Positions 4,438 to 6,584 of a stretch of DNA of 6,584 bases are shown here, piece after piece. The position numbers and the translations under genes are program-made. The number at the start of each line of letters is the position of its first letter. The first letter of the stretch is position 1. The DNA is from Bacteroidota bacterium (GTDB lineage: Bacteria > Bacteroidota > Bacteroidia > Bacteroidales > FEN-979), in contig JAPLDN010000422.1 of the NCBI GenBank assembly GCA_026391755.1, positions 1-6,584 on the forward strand, in the 5' to 3' direction. A model generated the notes under the pieces. The model ran no database searches. It was not told where the DNA came from and saw nothing but the letters and a program-made list of their open reading frames with translations.

Positions 4438-6584
4438 GATAATCTTCTTTGTCTGCCGGCCGGATGAGGATGTGGCGGTTAAATAATAGATACCCGGTGA
4501 TACCGGATAGCTGGATAGCTGGATGGAAATATTATTCCTTCCGGGTATAAGATTACCTTTCCATACGATGCCAAGATCAACTCCTGTATTTGAGGTCAAT
4601 CGCATCTCCAGCGGTCCCCCGAAGGTGGTTTTAACCGGAACGGTTACCACATCCCTTGCGGGTATGGGATAAGGATCCCCAATATCCAGCAATCGCGAAA
4701 CGCCAGGTTCGCTTATCCCGGCCGTAGGCTTGTAATAGCAGCTGTATACACCGTTCCCATGGGTGGCTACTGCAACGAAACCGTCGGTGGAGCGGGCGTC
4801 GATCATGTCGACGATCACATTGCCGATGGAGTCGGGGCTTTCCTGCACCCAGGTTGTGGAGTCACCGTTAAGTTTTGTAGTGGAGAACAACCCTACAGAA
4901 GTTCCGGCGAAAACAACTTTATCACCCTGGTAATTGAGGACCTTGGCCCATCTCACCGAGGGACCCGAACCCGTTCCGTCAGGATGTTCCTCGAGGTTCC
5001 CAGAAACAGAGGTCCAGGTAGCTCCTCCATCCGCAGAAAGAAATAAACTCTTTACCCCATAATTCGAGAACACCACCATCACGCCATCCGCATTCAAAGG
5101 ATTAATATCGATACAGGCAATGAAAGCATGGGCTGGGAAATTACTACCGGTAATATCCACAGGCAGAGGGTTCCCTGTATTCGCATTATCCAGACGATAC
5201 AGTTTTCCCAGGCTAGTCCCGTAATACAGACGGTTGGCCGGGAAATGGGAAACGCTGAGGGCGCTGATAACCGAAGCATTACCGATATCCACATTGCTCA
5301 GGTGGTTCCAGCCTGCGTTCCGTTTGGAAGAATCCATAGCCGAAGCCTTGAGGTCGTCCTTTCGCCAGATGCTGTTGATGGTAGGCAGGTAAAAAGTCCG
5401 GGAATTATTCGGGTCGAGGGCGAAATTCTGGTAAAAGGGAAAGAGCGCGTTCGAACCCATCACCGGGTCGTAATATTTGAGCAGGGTATCGGGAAGCTGC
5501 GGATATATGTCCTTCGTATGCATGTTTGCGTCGAACCGGGAAGTCCAGATGTTCCCGCTGTATGCCGAGATCACGCAATACTCCCAGGAAGGAGCCACAG
5601 CAACCGCAAATCCGTCATAACAGATATCGATATTGAACCAGAACTCAGATGGATTGTCGGTCACCGTATAATACCAGTTGTTATCCTGCAGTCCGCCAAG
5701 GATGTAGTCCTCGGCTGAAGCCCCGTGATCGATACCCACCGAATAGAACTGGGTGGTGGTGAGCCTGGCGTTTTGCCGGTCCCATGAGATATGCGCGCTG
5801 TCGGCCAGGCAGTTGAAGGTTCGGTAGATCCCCCCGTCGTTCGACATAAACATCGTATTCGGGTTTGAAGGCAAAAATGCAATCCCATGCTGGTCAGGGT
5901 GGATGGCGTGGAGTGAGTCCATATCGTAGGGGCATCCGCCGAGGTCGGATATATGCAGGCTGTCGGCAAATCCGTTATCGGAGCGGAACAGGCTCATCCC
6001 TCCCAGGAACACCTTGTTCGCATCGTTGGGCATCACACCAAGGGAGACACAATATCCGCCGTAAACAACAAGTGCAAAAGGCCAGGAATTCATATCGCCG
6101 TTCCCGTGACCCGGTATCCCCGGGGTACGGTTTTCCCATACCGCCGAATCGCCGGACATGCTCCATTTCATCTTCCAGAAGGTATTCACCGAATTCGTAT
6201 AGCCGTTGAACGGGTTGAGGTCAGGCGACTGCGACTCGGTGAACACAAACATAACCGATTCATCCGATGGTGCGATGGCCAGTTTCGTAGTGCGGTTTTG
6301 AGTAGGGAAGCCCCTGGGCGTGATCTCAGTCCAGTTGATCCCGTTTGTCGAACGCCAGATCCCTTTCTTTCCCGGGGGTTCTATGGACCATCCGTAGCCG
6401 CTGAGGACCGCGTACAGCGTGCCGTTTGAAGTGATTGCAATATCCGAGCAAAAAGATTTATTTACGAGGTCGCCCAGCACCATAGTCCAGGTTTGTCCCC
6501 CATCCTCAGAGCGCATAATAGCTCCATAACATGCGGCATAGACGATATCCTTGTTCATTGTAACAGGGTCAGTGACGATACGCC
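4420..6584 (-). CDS. Secreted Asp-box beta-propeller protein with T9SS type A C-terminal sorting domain, 5' end missing
   Basis: The frame stays open to the right edge, and the residues before the ATG at 6558 (VTDPVT) fit a propeller strand, so that Met is internal. Numbering from it, 712 residues are seen. Asp-box signatures (S-x-D-G-G-x-T-W) occur at 17-24 (SEDGGQTW) and 508-515 (SADGGATW), with degenerate copies at 70-76 (STNGINW), 192-196 and 239-243 (SNDGG). A central run HPDQHGIAF (220-228), SNDGGIYRT (239-247) and GGLQDNNW (288-295) is like sortilin/VPS10-type and GH74-like propellers; THGNGVY (599-605) closes a blade. Residues 625-712 form the sorting domain: DPYPIPARD in place of the usual YPNPxxD, a beta-rich core, SPGIYYL, and a lysine-containing end (KKIIVTGNR). 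The protein should cross the outer membrane by T9SS and be released or anchored at the surface. The signal peptide lies outside the window. The enzymatic or binding role is unknown; glycoside hydrolase activity is possible but not supported by identified catalytic residues. Confidence 0.85.
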   Translation of the reverse strand, partial: RIVTDPVTMNKDIVYAACYGAIMRSEDGGQTWTMVLGDLVNKSFCSDIAITSNGTLYAVLSGYGWSIEPPGKKGIWRSTNGINWTEITPRGFPTQNRTTKLAIAPSDESVMFVFTESQSPDLNPFNGYTNSVNTFWKMKWSMSGDSAVWENRTPGIPGHGNGDMNSWPFALVVYGGYCVSLGVMPNDANKVFLGGMSLFRSDNGFADSLHISDLGGCPYDMDSLHAIHPDQHGIAFLPSNPNTMFMSNDGGIYRTFNCLADSAHISWDRQNARLTTTQFYSVGIDHGASAEDYILGGLQDNNWYYTVTDNPSEFWFNIDICYDGFAVAVAPSWEYCVISAYSGNIWTSRFDANMHTKDIYPQLPDTLLKYYDPVMGSNALFPFYQNFALDPNNSRTFYLPTINSIWRKDDLKASAMDSSKRNAGWNHLSNVDIGNASVISALSVSHFPANRLYYGTSLGKLYRLDNANTGNPLPVDITGSNFPAHAFIACIDINPLNADGVMVVFSNYGVKSLFLSADGGATWTSVSGNLEEHPDGTGSGPSVRWAKVLNYQGDKVVFAGTSVGLFSTTKLNGDSTTWVQESPDSIGNVIVDMIDARSTDGFVAVATHGNGVYSCYYKPTAGISEPGVSRLLDIGDPYPIPARDVVTVPVKTTFGGPLEMRLTSNTGVDLGIVWKGNLIPGRNNISIQLSSYPVSPGIYYLTATSSSGRQTKKIIVTGNR

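Noticed and set aside
5128..5718. 196-codon plus-strand reading frame
   Set aside because: It lies wholly opposite the propeller gene, whose domains and sorting signal are recognisable, and its translation shows no domain or membrane pattern.
5953..6429. 158-codon plus-strand reading frame
   Set aside because: Also antisense to the propeller gene, Arg/Gly/Pro-rich in the manner of a GC-driven shadow frame.
6556..6558. ATG as the start codon of the propeller gene
   Set aside because: The frame continues to the right edge with residues that fit a propeller strand, and there is no signal peptide after this Met, although a T9SS cargo needs one.

Overview
The window looks like chromosomal DNA from a member of the Bacteroidota, probably an environmental Bacteroidales-type lineage. 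Four things point this way. One gene has a C-terminal type IX secretion (T9SS) sorting domain, a system of this phylum. A match to the Bacteroidota promoter element TAnnTTTG lies just upstream of one gene. No gene start has a clear Shine-Dalgarno sequence. The sigma factor is paired with the short acidic N-terminal module seen on many Bacteroidota anti-sigma-like membrane proteins. There is no rRNA, tRNA, insertion sequence or CRISPR array.

Layout, left to right. (1) Positions 1-720 (+) are the 3' part of a BamA/TamA-like (D15/Omp85 family) outer-membrane beta-barrel gene that begins outside the window. (2) Positions 879-1652 (+) encode a single-pass membrane protein with an anti-sigma-like cytoplasmic N-terminus and an Ig/FN3-like periplasmic C-terminus. 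(3) Positions 1771-2331 (+) encode an ECF-type sigma factor. It overlaps by 14 nt (4) a small His/Gly-rich membrane protein at 2318-2731 (+), and this pair is closed by a strong intrinsic terminator at 2772-2808. (5) Positions 2934-4391 (+) encode a PLP-dependent group II amino acid decarboxylase with its own promoter. (6) Positions 4420-6584 (-), convergent with it, encode a secreted Asp-box beta-propeller protein with a T9SS sorting domain; its 5' end lies outside the window.

How the genes may work together: genes 2-4 plausibly form an envelope-sensing regulatory unit, with a membrane anti-sigma-like protein, a sigma factor and a translationally coupled small membrane protein. This is inferred from architecture and order. 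The decarboxylase and the propeller protein are not obviously connected to it.

The most unusual feature is between the genes. Every intergenic spacer carries a degenerate tandem repeat with a strict 7-bp period (723-828, 1656-1708, 2883-2903, 4375-4437, and weakly 2734-2768). Unit sequences recur between arrays; for example GTGACTG occurs in two arrays, once on each strand. The arrays touch or cross stop codons and end just before putative promoters, so they look like one dispersed heptamer repeat family rather than independent local slippage.
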